Positions 22,478 to 33,161 of a stretch of DNA of 64,000 bases are shown here, in pieces. Source of the DNA: Chelonoidis abingdonii (lineage: Eukaryota > Chordata > Testudines > Testudinidae); NCBI RefSeq assembly GCF_003597395.2, contig NC_133776.1:38459679-38523678 (forward strand). Reading direction: 5' to 3'. A program made the position numbers and the translations under genes. Within the stretch, counting starts at the first letter, position 1; each line of letters opens with the position of its first letter. The notes below the pieces were generated by a model. It had not been told where the DNA came from and did not search any database. It saw only the letters and a list, made by a program, of their open reading frames with translations.

Positions 22478-22910
22478 GAGAATCCATCCTCAACATACAG
22501 GATTCTGAAGACTATCAACCTTCAAGATCGCCATTATTTTCTATAGTTTCAGAGTTATCTGTCAGTGATAATGTTTCTGCCACATCACCTATACCACATA
22601 GCCACAGCATATCACCCGTAGCAAAAAGAAAAAAAAATCTCCATCATCCAGAAACAACCATAGATAAATTTGTGATAAGATTCAGCAGATTACAAAAATA
22701 GGTAATTGATGAAAAAACTTCCCGGGTTGTTTATGCAACAAACTCTCCTTTCCATATGACTGAGAACCCACACTTCATTAACATGGTTCAGTCAATAAGA
22801 CCAAGATACAGTCCACCCAACAGAGCAGATGTCGCAAACAAATTGCTGGATAAAGTGTATGAAAGAGAAATTGAGCAGTGTGCAAAAGGTCTAGACTCTA
22901 GAGGGTAAAA
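22478..22910 (+). pseudogene. hAT transposase middle region
   Basis: After an acceptor TTTTGTTTAG|GAG at 22477 the frame reads ESILNIQDSEDYQPSRSP, a Ser/Pro-rich linker. It continues PVAKRKKNLHHPETTIDKFV before TAG at about 22700. A second frame follows with NSPFHMTENPHF and VQSIRPRYSPP, typical of the conserved DUF659-like part of BED-hAT transposases. A stop near 22906 breaks it again. Confidence 0.68.
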
Positions 22911-23364
22911 TTGTAACCTGAGTCTTGATAGGTGAAGCAATGTCCACAATGATCCTGTTGTATGTGCTTGTGTACAAAAGAAGAAGGGAATGTCTTCCTT
23001 ACAGAAACAATTTATATATCAGGAAGTGCACACACAGCAGAATACTTACAAGAAGTAGCTATAACAAACTGAAAAAAAAAATCAAATGTCTAGTATGCAG
23101 CTTGGTCACAGATGATGCCGCAAATGTATCCAAGATAAGAAGATGTTATTTAGAAGAGAGTCCCAAGCTAATAACATATGGGTGCAGTGCTCGTACCAGA
23201 AATAATAGCTAATGTGTTGAAATTGCAAAATACTTCTGTAACAACCACTTCGCAGCAGCTGCTCCAAAAAAAGTGGGAAGAACCAAGCTAACTCTTCCAC
23301 AAGACGTGTGATGGAATCAGCAGTGGACTGTTCTGAACACTATAACAAGAACTAGCCTAATCTG

Positions 23365-24042
23365 ATGACAGTTCGTGAACAAAATCGTGAAAAAATAGAT
23401 GGCACTATCACAGCCAAAGTTCTCAATGCTGGGCTTAAGAGAAATGTTGAACACATGTCAAGTAACCTGAAGCCTATTTCTGTAGCCTGGAACAAAATGC
23501 AGGGAAATAGCTGTTTGATTCCTGATGCTGTTGAAATTTGGAAAGAACTGAGTGAGATCTTAAAAAGAGAACTATGCAATGACAGAGTTAAATTACAAGC
23601 ATTAAAAAAAACGAATGAGACAAGCACTATTGCCAGCTCATTTTCTTGCAAATATTCTCAATACTCAGTACCAGGGTCAAAGCTTAACTGCTGAAGAAGA
23701 AGAGTTGGCTATGACATGGAAAGCCAGCAACCATGCCTCCATAATGCCAACTATAATAAACTTCAGAGCTAAGAGTGAACCATTCAAGAAATACATGTTT
23801 TAAAGAAAGTCACACCAGTGAACTGGTGGAAGTCAATTAAGCACTTGGATTCAGAGACTGTTGAAGTGATAATCTCACTTTTAATAGAAGTAGCTTCTTC
23901 TGGCAGTGTGGAAAGAATATTTTCTTCCTTTGGACTAATTCATTCCAAACTGAGAAATCGTTTGGGACCTGAAAAAGCAGGAAATCTTGTTTTTCTTTTC
24001 CAGATTATGAACAAACAGGAAAATGAAGGTGAAGACAACTGA
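23365..24042 (+). pseudogene. hAT transposase C-terminal (dimerisation) region
   Basis: The segment at 23818-24042 reads MNWWKSIKHLD, then SGSVERIFSSFGLIHSKLRN and LVFLFQIMN, the hAT C-terminal dimerisation domain with its conserved SVER..FS core. The preceding frame (23365-23694) includes LKPISVAWNKMQG and a WKELSE motif. The two lie in different frames. Catalytic activity is not expected. The role in intact relatives is cut-and-paste transposition with dimerisation through this domain. Confidence 0.82.
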
Positions 24043-24781
24043 GTTAGCTGCAGAAGCCAATATTTTAAGTTTCTCATATTGACCTGGCTGACGTAAGTCG
24101 AATTAATTTTTGTTTTGTTTTTGTTTTTTTAAATATTTCATTTCACTATTTTAGTTAAAAACAATTTTAACAAAAACAAACCTGATTTTAAAAAACTTGA
24201 ATGTTTAACTAAATTCAAAAATTCATATGCTTGTTTTGTTAAAATATTATATGTTTGCTAAATTCAGATACTAACATTGTATGTTTAGTTTAAATAAAAC
24301 AAATTTAAAGTGTCTGCTGGTGATGTCTCCTCCTAATACAGCATGGCAAGAAAATCCTCCAAATATTAATGATTAACCTGTTGAATTGGAGATAGTTCAC
24401 CTCCCAATGACTTCATAAATATCTGCTTCAATTACCGTTGGTAAATGAAATAACCAATCATTCATTTTCTGATATAGCTGAAAAACTAATCTGAAAAGTT
24501 TTCAAATAAATCATTTAAAAAATGCATAGTGTGTACACTCTAAAAATGAAACCTACATCTATCTCTGAGTTGTGGAGAATATGTATGAAGGTTATAATAA
24601 CCAACAAGAATGCACTTTTATGTAGAAATCCATGATTAAATTGAGTCTTCTTGACTAGTGACTTAAATCATGATTTAAATCCATTTGATTTAAATCAAAT
24701 CCACCTTGACACCTGCAGCACCACACCAAGGATTGCCCACACCTTCACCCCTCCATACTTGTTGTCTACCATGTCTATTTG

Positions 24782-24898
24782 ATGGTAAGCTCTTTGGGAC
24801 AGGGATTGTCTTACTTTTTTTTTTGGTAGTGCTTAGCCCAACAATGCACTGATCTCAGTTGTGGTCTCTAGGCACTACTGCAATACAACTACACAAAA
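24782..24898 (+). mobile_element. L2/MIR-type 3' tail
   Basis: GGTAAGCTCTTTGGGACAGG and the later GTAGTGCTTAGCCCAACAATG with CTAGGCACTACTGCAATACAA are the 3' portion shared by L2-mobilised elements. Related pieces occur at 51598-51745 and 52790-52885. Confidence 0.65.
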
Positions 24899-25809
24899 AC
24901 ATGGTTAAGTTTAAGTGAAACAAGCAGCAATTAACTACAATGATTTTCTAGACCCTGTTTGAAGCTGTATAACTTGTAAATTCAAAATTCATCAATTCAT
25001 TGTGATGGCCTCCTGTGCCTCTTCATGTAAAGGAGTCAGTTTGTCCCACAACAAGATATTTTACTGAACTATTATAGCTTGGTAATTAACTATGTTCATA
25101 TGGAGGATAGCTGAGGAGCATGACTTCATCCCCTACATAGCTTGCACTTTGTCTCTTCCTTCTATGGGACTAAGCAAGGGAAATCAGCCTAACTTGACCT
25201 ACTATGGGCTGCAGATTCAGTACAAAAACCAGGAACAGGATCTGTATAAAAGTACTTTAATCCTTTTTTTAGAGCATTGGGTAGAAATAGTCAGCACTTT
25301 TGGAAGGTGGACTGAAGGCTAGTTTCAAAATATATTTGTTGAGAGAGTGGTTTTCCCTTTCTCAATTGCTTGAACTGGACGATGTTGAAAAGTCAGTGAG
25401 ATTTTTCAAATCCCAACAATTTCAGGTTCAAAGTTGCCAAGTCTCTCTCAGAGACCTTGTATTTTTCAAGGAATTTGGTATGTACGCATCTTTGAGGAAG
25501 GCACTGACTTGCACAGTTGTGGTTTTGCTTGCTTTTAACCAACCAATCAGGACGGATGCAGATCCACGTCACAGGTTGTGGCTCTAGACATTTGTCAGAG
25601 CTCTTGAGCTTCAGCATGTGTGATGGAGCCAAATACAGCCAGAAGTAATAGGGTGAATAGCACAGTCTCGTAATGGAGTCATTAAGATTAAGCTCAAGTT
25701 GGCATTCTGTGGCTCTATGTGAGGCTAAAAGAGATCCACACACAAAAGCACAGATCCTTAGTATTACCCCTCTAAGTCAGAGCAAGCAGTCATACACTGA
25801 TCCACTAAG
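24899..25809. other. Non-coding, nothing recognised
   Basis: Unassigned unique sequence. Open frames at 25300-25587 (+) and 25393-25743 (-) overlap on opposite strands and carry no domain. Confidence 0.4.
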
Positions 25810-26157
25810 TATACCTCTACCCCGCTATAACATGACCCGATATAACACTGGTTCACATATAGCACAGTAGCAGCAGGGCTCGCTGGCGATTTAAAGGGCC
25901 TGGGGCTCTGGCTGCTGCAGGGAGCCCCGAGCCCTTTCAATCACCACTGGAGCCCTGTCACCGCTACCCTGGGGCTGCGGCAGCGGGGCTCTGCCGGTGA
26001 TTTAAAGGGCCTGGGGCTCCCCGCAGCAGGAGCCCGGGCTCTTTAAATCACCTCTGCAGCCCTGCCACCCCTACGCTGATATAACAGCATTTCACCTATA
26101 ACACGGTAGGAATTTTTGGCTCCTCACAACTGCGTTATACCAGGGTAGAGGTGTATA
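25810..26157. mobile_element. TA-flanked DNA element with GC-rich interior
   Basis: Ends TATACCTCTACCCCGCTATA and TATACCAGGGTAGAGGTGTA are inverted repeats with TA at each edge, and subterminal ATATAACAC/CTATAACACGG repeats follow. The interior repeats GGCGATTTAAAGGGCCTGGG and GGTGATTTAAAGGGCCTGGG. Probably a mariner/Tigger-type non-autonomous element. Confidence 0.75.
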
Positions 26158-28000
26158 GTACCTTCACATAAGGGGCAAGACTTGAGGCCCTGGAGCTTAA
26201 CTTCAATCATTCCAACAGGCACAAATCATAGCAGAACAATCAAGGCTCAGTGAAGTTACCAAAAAAGCATCTGGGCCAAGCATCTAAACTGCACTAATTG
26301 CCCTAAAAGGAACTGGAAAACAAAAGAGCAGTTCAATACCCACCCATCCCCTCCCAAGAAGAGGGACCTACAGGAGTAGCAACAGACAATAGTGAGTACT
26401 TGCTTACTTTGCCAGCAGCAATAAGAAGGAATTACGTGGCAGTTGGTACTGTGGCTCCTTCTAAACCCCCAGGTACTGGATGTGAGGATAAATGCAGGGT
26501 GTGCATGCAGCTGCAGTGGAAACCACCATCCAAAAAGTTTTAAACCGATGTTTAGATTATCAGCTACCATACTGTTTTAGGGGTCTATGCACCATGGCCA
26601 GAACACACATTCTAGAACCTAACACTCTTTAATGAGGATGTAACACTGACAATTAAAAAAACTAATTGAAGGGAAAGCCTATATTAAACTAAAACAGATC
26701 ATTAGTTTCCACAGCTACCATGGCCATCAAGTTAAAAGAAGATGTCAGAGCATGCAGAAACGCAAACTTTGTCACAACCTTCAAATTTTTGTAGTGTTGT
26801 CTGCAAGTGCAGAGACTGATTTTAAGGCCCCAGTCCTATACTAATAACTGTGTGAGCGAGCCCCGTGCGCATGCAAAGCCCCTTTTGACTCTCACTGAAG
26901 CCTCTCAGTGCATGATCAAAGAGTGAAAAAAGTTCAGACCAATAAATCAAATCATTAAAAGCAAACGAAAAGCTCCCTGTTTTCTAAGTCTGGAAGTGTA
27001 GCACCACCTTTATGGAATTATCTGAAATCATATTTTAGCTATTTCAACCTGGTATATTTCCCATCATCTATATATTTTTCAACTTTATAAAAGAGCTACC
27101 TCACAGAATTTAATTAGCGTTGAATTAAATAACAGATGACCACTAGAAATACAGTAATACGTAATTTTAAAGTGCTGATGAAAAATCATTTTTAGTACAT
27201 TTTATGGGTGTCACATAGTTGTACTTGTACACAGAAAGGCACAACAAGACTGGAGAATGTCTACAAATTTCCTTTCCCTTACCTAAAGGTAAAGAAATAG
27301 CAAAATTGAAAATTTTACCCATCTAATTTACTTAAACTTTTTGTTTTCTACATTTTTTCAATTTGGGCAATGTAAATAGTCTATCTGGTTTCTCTTTTTA
27401 TACACTGAGTTTCACTCCTTGTTCTCATGCACTAGTACAATGCTGCAATGTTTACATTAGCAACTGGTTGAGAATATTTATTTGTTAAAAAGTTACACTG
27501 GAATGCGAAATCATACAGTTAGGTGTTTGGGGATTGTTTTGTTTTTATCATTGTTGTTTTAAATACACATTCTAAATGCTGGACCAAATTTGGCCTGTCT
27601 CTTTTAAGTTTCTGAATCTCTCTTCTCCAGTCAATTGCTCTCCTTCTCCTACCCCACAAAAACAGAAAAAACAAGATGTACCATCAGACAGGGCATATTC
27701 AGGACAGAAGAAAAACCTTCTGCTTCATGTCCGTCTTTTTATGTGTCATTAACACCAAACACTTTCCTTGAAATAAGCTACATTATATTTACCACTCTCA
27801 CTGTGTAGGGAGACACAGCACCAGTACAATCACCCCTGAAATCCTCTCAGCCTAGACAAAAAAAAGTCTACTCACCTCAAATACAGGTTTCAAAAGAACT
27901 AGAGCACCACAATAGACATGACTGAGCATCCCCATCCCTTCTCACTACTTCTATTTCAAGGCTTCTGTGTGTAATAAGAAGTTTTAAAAAAAAATTCTCA
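26158..28000. other. Non-coding, mostly unassigned
   Basis: Near 26820-26935 a short amniote repeat of the GGCCCCAGTCCTA...CTCACTGAAGCC type is likely. Nothing else recognised. The minus frame at 26256-26570 has no domain. Confidence 0.4.
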
Positions 28001-28459
28001 GGGATTGTCTACACTTACGGTGCAGCTGCGCTGCTGTAGCACTTCGAGAAGACACTACCTACACGGAGAGTACGTCTACACTACCTGCGGATAGCGATCA
28101 GTTTATTGGGGATCGATATATTGCGTCTCATCTGTCGACTCCAGAACTCCACCAGAGCGAGCGGTGGTAGCGGAGTCAACAGGAGGAGCCGCGGCCATCG
28201 ATCCTGCGCCATGAGGACGGGACGTAAGTCGAAATAAGATACTTCAACTTCAGCTATGCTATTCATGTAGCTGAAGTTGCATATCTTACATCAACCCCGC
28301 CCTCTAGTACAGACCAGGCCTGAGAGGAGAGCTCATAAGTACTTCATCTCCCTGAGAAGCAATAGCTACGTCAACAGGAGAAGCCCTCCCACTAACATAG
28401 TGCTGTCTACACTGGGGGTTAGGTCAGCAGATATACCTACAGAAACTGGTAGTGTAGAC
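28001..28459. mobile_element. GTC-A element split by GTC-B
   Basis: GGGATTGTCTACACTTACGG and the next 60 bases are the left part of GTC-A. The right part resumes at 28322 with AGAGCTCATAAG..CTGTCTACACTGGGGGTTAG and ends AGTGTAGAC at 28459. The 250 bases between are a GTC-B copy. Compare the uninterrupted GTC-A at 29138-29397. Confidence 0.68.
28071..28321 (-). mobile_element. GTC-B element, inverted, nested
   Basis: Reverse-orientation relative of 12292-12588. It starts TACGTCTACACTACCTGCGG, includes CGACTCCAGAACTCCACCAG and GTAAGTCGAAATAAGATACT, and ends CTAGTACAGACCAGGCCTG. It is younger than the GTC-A that it splits. Confidence 0.72.
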
Positions 28460-28724
28460 CAGTGGTTCTCAACCACAGGTACGTATACCCCTGGGGGTAC
28501 ACAGAGGTCTTCCAGGAGGTATATCAACTCATCTAGATATTTGCCTAGTTTTACATCAGGCTACATAAAAAGCACTAGCGAAATCAGTACAAACTAAATT
28601 TCATACAGACAAGGGCTTGTTTATACTGCTCCATATATTATATATCAAAATAAGTACAATATTTATATTCTAATTGGTTTATTATATGGTAAAAATGAGA
28701 AAGTAAGCAATTTTTCAATACCAG
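28460..28724 (+). mobile_element. hAT element, left end
   Basis: CAGTGGTTCTCAACCACAGG followed by ACCCCTGGGGGTACACAGAG and AGATATTTGCCTAGTTTTAC is a turtle hAT left portion. It stops near 28724 without its right end. Confidence 0.72.
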
Positions 28725-28839
28725 TGTAGGTAGGCAGTTTTCTGTTTGCAATGAAACTTCTGAGTTTCACTGCAAAGTCATTGGCAAGTGTAGACATTCC
28801 CTCAGTTTTTTCAAGTATAGACATGCTCTTGGTCTTCAT

Positions 28840-28960
28840 CAGTGGCTCTCAACCTTTCCCAACTACTGTATCCATTTCAGGAGTCTGATTTGTCTTGTGT
28901 ACCCATAAGTTTCACCTCACTTAAAAACCAGTTGCTTACAAAATCAGACAAAAAAAGTGA
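28840..28960 (-). mobile_element. hAT element, right end in inverse orientation
   Basis: CAGTGGCTCTCAACCTTTCC, then GGAGTCTGATTTGTCTTGTG and AAGTTTCACCTCACTTAAAA, is the right end of the same hAT family read from its terminus inward. It lies 115 bases beyond the left-end fragment in an orientation incompatible with one intact insertion. Confidence 0.65.
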
Positions 28961-29137
28961 GAACACAAACCAGCGTTTTTCTTTTACCGATTCCTTATCA
29001 CTGGTGAAACTGCCAGTGGAAAAACTCTGCAAGTGCAGACACAGTCCAAGTCTCCCTCTTGCAACACCATTTCAGTGCCACTGGTCTTGACCATGTTGGG
29101 AGACCTCATGTAGCTGGGATTGAGGCTTACTCTGAGG

Positions 29138-29397
29138 GTAAGGGTATTTCTACACTATAGCACTGCACCTGTGCAGCTGTAGCACAGATAATTGCTACAT
29201 CAACGGAAAGAGTATTTTTGTCCATGTCCACCTCTCTAAAAGGCAGTAACTAGGTCAACAGAAGAATTCCCCTGTTGACCTAGCTGCATCTACAGCTGTG
29301 GTTAGGTCAATTTAACTATGTTGCACAGGGCACAAAGTTTTTCACAGCCCTGAGTGCTGCAACTGTCAATCCAATTTTTAGGTGTAAACAAGGCCTA
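29138..29397. mobile_element. GTC-A element, uninterrupted
   Basis: From GGTATTTCTACACTATAGC to TTAGGTGTAAACAAGGCCTA. The interior contains GCAGCTGTAGCAC, an inverted pair GGTCAACAGAAG/CTGTTGACCTAG and TTTTTCACAGCCCTGAG. Confidence 0.68.
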
Positions 29398-29590
29398 AGT
29401 TATTGTCCCTTTAAAGAGTTACACATGTCATTAGACCAATTCCATGTGGGAAGCAGTATCTGTAGCTTCATTCCCTGAGACTGTTATTTTGCATTGGAGA
29501 ATCAGGGAAGGAAACTGAAGGGATAACTTGGAATTTACAGCAAGCAGCTCCTAAGGCAAAAGGAAGCCATTCATGAGGGATAACTCAGGG

Positions 29591-29808
29591 AGGGATAACT
29601 CAGTGGTTTGAGCATTGGCCTGCTAAACTCAGGCTTGTGAGTCCCATCCTTGAGTGGGCCACTTAGGGATCTGGGGCAAAAAAAATCAGTACTTGGTCCT
29701 GCTAGTGAACGCAGGGGGTTGGACTCAATGATCTTTTGAGGTCCCTTCCAGTTCTAGGAGATGGATATATCTCCAATTATTATTATTATTATTTATTATT
29801 ATGATCCC
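29591..29808 (+). mobile_element. Turtle tRNA-derived SINE with CR1-like tail
   Basis: The tRNA-like head AGGGATAACTCAGTGGTTTG has an A box, and TTGTGAGTCCCATCC stands at the B box. The 3' tail GGTTGGACTCAATGATCTTT...TCCCTTCCAGTTCTAGGAGA matches a CR1-type LINE end and closes with an (ATT)n run at 29777-29808. This head-plus-LINE-tail design is the Pol III SINE known from cryptodiran turtles. A short duplication of GGGATAACTCAG precedes it. Confidence 0.85.
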
Positions 29809-29854
29809 AGCTCCCTAACTCAATCCCAAATTCCTATTTACTTGCCCTTCATTG

Positions 29855-30219
29855 AAGCTGCAGCCCAATTTTAACAACTTCCCACATTCAACCATCCTCA
29901 ACATTCCCATCCAGCCATTTCCGTTTCCTGCCATCGACCCCACACCTTACCCACCACATGGGCCACACACACTTCTTCTCCCAGCCCATCCTCACTCCCC
30001 ACCCCCTCGAGCCCTCCCACAGCCTCCCACCAACCCTTTCCTACCCCTACCAACCTCATTCCCCACTTCTTTGAACCCCAGCTAACCTAAACCCTCAACC
30101 AGCCCCTGATCCACCTTCCTCACCTGCACCAACCTCACTCAACTCCCCACCCCAATGACCTCCCACATCCGCCAAACACACCCCTGCAGCCCCCTCCACA
30201 CCCACCATCCTCATTCCCC
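29855..30219. repeat. C-rich, strand-asymmetric low-complexity block
   Basis: About half the bases are C and few are G, with no clear repeat unit, up to the edge of an assembly gap. The long open frames here are compositional. It may be genuine low-complexity sequence or poorly resolved gap-edge sequence. Confidence 0.7.
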
Positions 30220-30599
30220 NNNNNNNNNNNNNNNNNNNNNNNNNNNNNNNNNNNNNNNNNNNNNNNNNNNNNNNNNNNNNNNNNNNNNNNNNNNNNNNNN
30301 NNNNNNNNNNNNNNNNNNNNNNNNNNNNNNNNNNNNNNNNNNNNNNNNNNNNNNNNNNNNNNNNNNNNNNNNNNNNNNNNNNNNNNNNNNNNNNNNNNNN
30401 NNNNNNNNNNNNNNNNNNNNNNNNNNNNNNNNNNNNNNNNNNNNNNNNNNNNNNNNNNNNNNNNNNNNNNNNNNNNNNNNNNNNNNNNNNNNNNNNNNNN
30501 NNNNNNNNNNNNNNNNNNNNNNNNNNNNNNNNNNNNNNNNNNNNNNNNNNNNNNNNNNNNNNNNNNNNNNNNNNNNNNNNNNNNNNNNNNNNNNNNNNN
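30220..30599. other. Assembly gap (380 N)
   Basis: Run of N. Sequence unknown. Translations through it are meaningless. Confidence 1.
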
Positions 30600-31010
30600 G
30601 TGTCCAGGCCGCGACGCAGGGGTCCAGCCTAGGGTCTATGCCCACAATGCCAGCCGGCTGCCTTCGCTACCCACCCCCCCGCAGCCCCGTGTACCGGCAC
30701 CGCGGAGCCAGTCCAGGCCCCCCTTAGCTCCCCCTCACCGCAGGCACCTCGCACCAGCCAACGCAGTTGCGGTGTATCCTCATTCCACATGCATGAGCGG
30801 CGCTCAGTGATTGGCCAGAGCTGGGTGGCGCGCGAGGGGCCGGCTCTGTAACATTGCAAACGGCTGCCACGCAGAAGAGGGGAGCGCTCGAGCTGCACAG
30901 GGGTTACTACAGGGCGTTCGCTGCCGGGGTCAGGCGCTGTAGCGCGCAGGGCAGCTGGGACAGGGAGCCCTTGGGCAGCGCTCCAGAGGAAGGGGGGCTG
31001 GGACGGGGAA
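30600..31010. promoter_or_regulatory. CpG-island promoter candidate at gap edge
   Basis: CpG-rich sequence with GCGCGCGAGGGGCCGG and an inverted CCAAT box (ATTGG at 30810-30814, that is CCAAT on the minus strand). No transposon ends were seen. Composition falls to AT-rich by about 31050. Direction is undetermined. The minus-strand CCAAT and a weak minus-strand donor near 30738 would point leftwards into the gap. The frame at 30629-30898 (-) has no recognised product. Confidence 0.5.
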
Positions 31011-31019
31011 ATAGGATGT

Positions 31020-31500
31020 AGGGGGGCTGAGAGTGCGAGTAACTGATTTTCACTGGCAACGTGCTACAAGTAACAGTCGCCATTCAGTAATTTATTATGC
31101 AAATGATGTTAACTGTGTCGTGTATTAGGCAAATATATTACTGCACATTGTGTAAATAATTACGTAAACAACTATTGCCTGGCAGTCAGCCTCCCTCATT
31201 TAATGTTGCAATATAAACATTATTTATTTCCAGATTTAAAAATTTTATTAAGATGATTTTAAAAAAAAAAGTGAACAATACAGAGTTAAAGCCTAGTTAT
31301 CTGGTTATCAGAGAATAACGTACAGAGGATCAAGAGGTGCAAAAGTTGGTTTAAGATTAGATGGCATAAGGAATACATAATCTGCAATATTCCCAATTGG
31401 GGGTAAAAGGTTAACAGGTCAAAGTACAGACATTAAGATATGAGGGTATGTTGTTCATATAATGGCTATGTTCAGGTGTAGAGTATAATGAGTGGATACG
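31020..31500. other. Possible 3' UTR of the LINE remnant
   Basis: AT-rich sequence with a run of ten A at about 31260-31270. It directly follows, in the minus direction, the stop codon of the retrotransposon C-terminal frame, so part may be its 3' UTR. Unproven. Confidence 0.3.
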
Positions 31501-31535
31501 ATGATGAGGATGGATTGACGCTCATTTCGTGAGAT

Positions 31536-31870
31536 TTAACATTCAGTGAGTTTATAGTTCCAGTTCATATGGTCCAACAGATAACGTCTCTTGTTCCCTT
31601 TCTTGTAGTCGATGCAGGATGTTGCTCCAGCCCATGCCTCCTGATATTGTTGGCGGCCAATGATGTGTTCATTGTAGATGTCTTTAGACCATTGGATGGT
31701 GTCTGAGACGATGAGGCGCCGCATGAGCCTTGCGTAGCGTCAACCGATCCCGCAGATCCGAAGCACATGCTCATTGCAGGAGTCCCAGGTGCCCAGGGCT
31801 CCGACGATCAGAGTGTCCATCTGCACCTCGTAGCCCTTCGTTCTCAGGGAGCCAGCCAGGGTAGCATAAT
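31536..31870 (-). pseudogene. Retrotransposon ORF C-terminus, R2/NeSL-like
   Basis: On the minus strand one frame runs about 110 codons to a TAA at 31536-31538. It reads QMDTLIVGALGTWDSCNEHV, then RICGIG, one in-frame TGA, RYARLMRRLIVSDTIQWSKD and IYNEHI. The IVGALG-W and MRRLIVSDTIRW-type segments resemble the C-terminal tail of LINE proteins of the restriction-like-endonuclease group (R2/NeSL/Utopia), recalled from family knowledge. The single TGA sits where CGA (Arg) would decay at a CpG. The rest is free of frameshifts, so the copy may be fairly young. It could belong to another retroelement class. Confidence 0.48.
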
Positions 31871-33102
31871 TTTCCAGTTTACATACTAGTATAATCCCAA
31901 ATCAGTTTCTAAATCCATGAGCTAACTGCTGTAAAAACCTCCAAGATATACAAACAGTTAAACTGTGTCATTTTAGCTAATTTAAGGAAGGAGCAACATT
32001 TTAAATTAGGGAGATTCATTTTGTGTTTACAGATGCTGTGCTATTTGAAAATAAGTATCAGTGCAACAAGGTTGCAATCAGAAGAACACAAATGAAGCAG
32101 AATGCTTTTTATAACTTCTACGGCATGCATACACTATAATATGAACATCTTATTTCAAAATACTTACTTAAAAAATGGTAAGTGTGGAGAGGTAGAGAGA
32201 GAATCATTTCACCTTAGGACACTCTTTCTCCATTTTTTTTTTGGTTGCTCCTATTAATTTTTAGCCGGGCACAGTCCACACCAAACACCTGAAGTGATCC
32301 TAGTACCCTGATCTAGTATTCCTGTCTTCTCAGAGTACAAGGACTCTTTAATCTTAGATGATCTGAGAGGAATGTTCCTGTTCTCTCCTGTGACTTACAG
32401 GTGCCAGAAAGACTCATAACTTGGCTTGGTCTGCCTGCTTCATGGTTTCCTTCTTCTGACATATGTGATTTGTGGAGGTGTCCTTGTAATTACATGAATC
32501 CCCTTCAGAAAGGGAGGAAAATACTGCAAGATGGAAATAGTATACGGGAGATTTGTTAGCTTTAAGCAGCATGAAGGATCACAGGCCAATACAGGTGATA
32601 GCAGCAATATAGGTAATATCACAATATTAGATTAAATATTCAAGAGTTCTATTCTCATGGGGATAAGAAAAAGGAACAATAAAAAGCTGTGTGCCTGGAA
32701 ATGGAAGAACCAGTCACCCGCTTGTTCAAAGGAAGGAAAAAAATTTAATCACTTCAGAAGGAGAGTTGAAGTGACATTCTGCTAAGGGATTCACTTGTTT
32801 CAACAAACACATGCCAAATTAAAGACAATAGATAGGATGTGAATATAAAGGGGAGAATTCAGAGTTGTGATGAACTCTCTGGTTTGAACTCCTGGTCTTT
32901 TAAATTTCACTTCAGTAAGGCAAAGGACAGTTCCAGGATGAATCAACAATAGCTATTTTATGTAAACAAGACAAGACTTCACAGGGTTCAGACTGCACTC
33001 AGCAAGGGAGAGTGTCTCCTGCATTATTATAGTAGGTGTGTGGATCACAGAATGAATCCCAATATTCTTGTGTTTACCTATGAGTGTTCTGTAAGCAATG
33101 AC
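31871..33102. other. Non-coding, nothing recognised
   Basis: Mixed sequence without recognised repeat or coding signal. Confidence 0.4.
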
Positions 33103-33161
33103 ATAACATAAGAATAGCCACACTGGGTCAGACCAATGGTCCACCTAGCCTAGGATCCTGT

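Larger units (their letters stand above)
20813..24716 (+). mobile_element. hAT transposon, near full length, defective
   Basis: The element spans 20821-24708. The left end CAGGGTGGATAAAAATC and right end ATTTAAATCAAATCCACCTTG give terminal inverted repeats of about 10 bp. Flanks are ACACCTGT (20813-20820) and ACACCTGC (24709-24716), an 8-bp duplication with one change. It encodes a BED-finger, hAT-dimerisation transposase split by an apparent intron, but the reading frame is broken. A second, deleted copy lies at 6998-11731. A palindromic MITE sits in its intron. Confidence 0.88.

Noticed and set aside
30155..30727. Frames of 144-190 codons on both strands
   Set aside because: Most of their length is the N gap.
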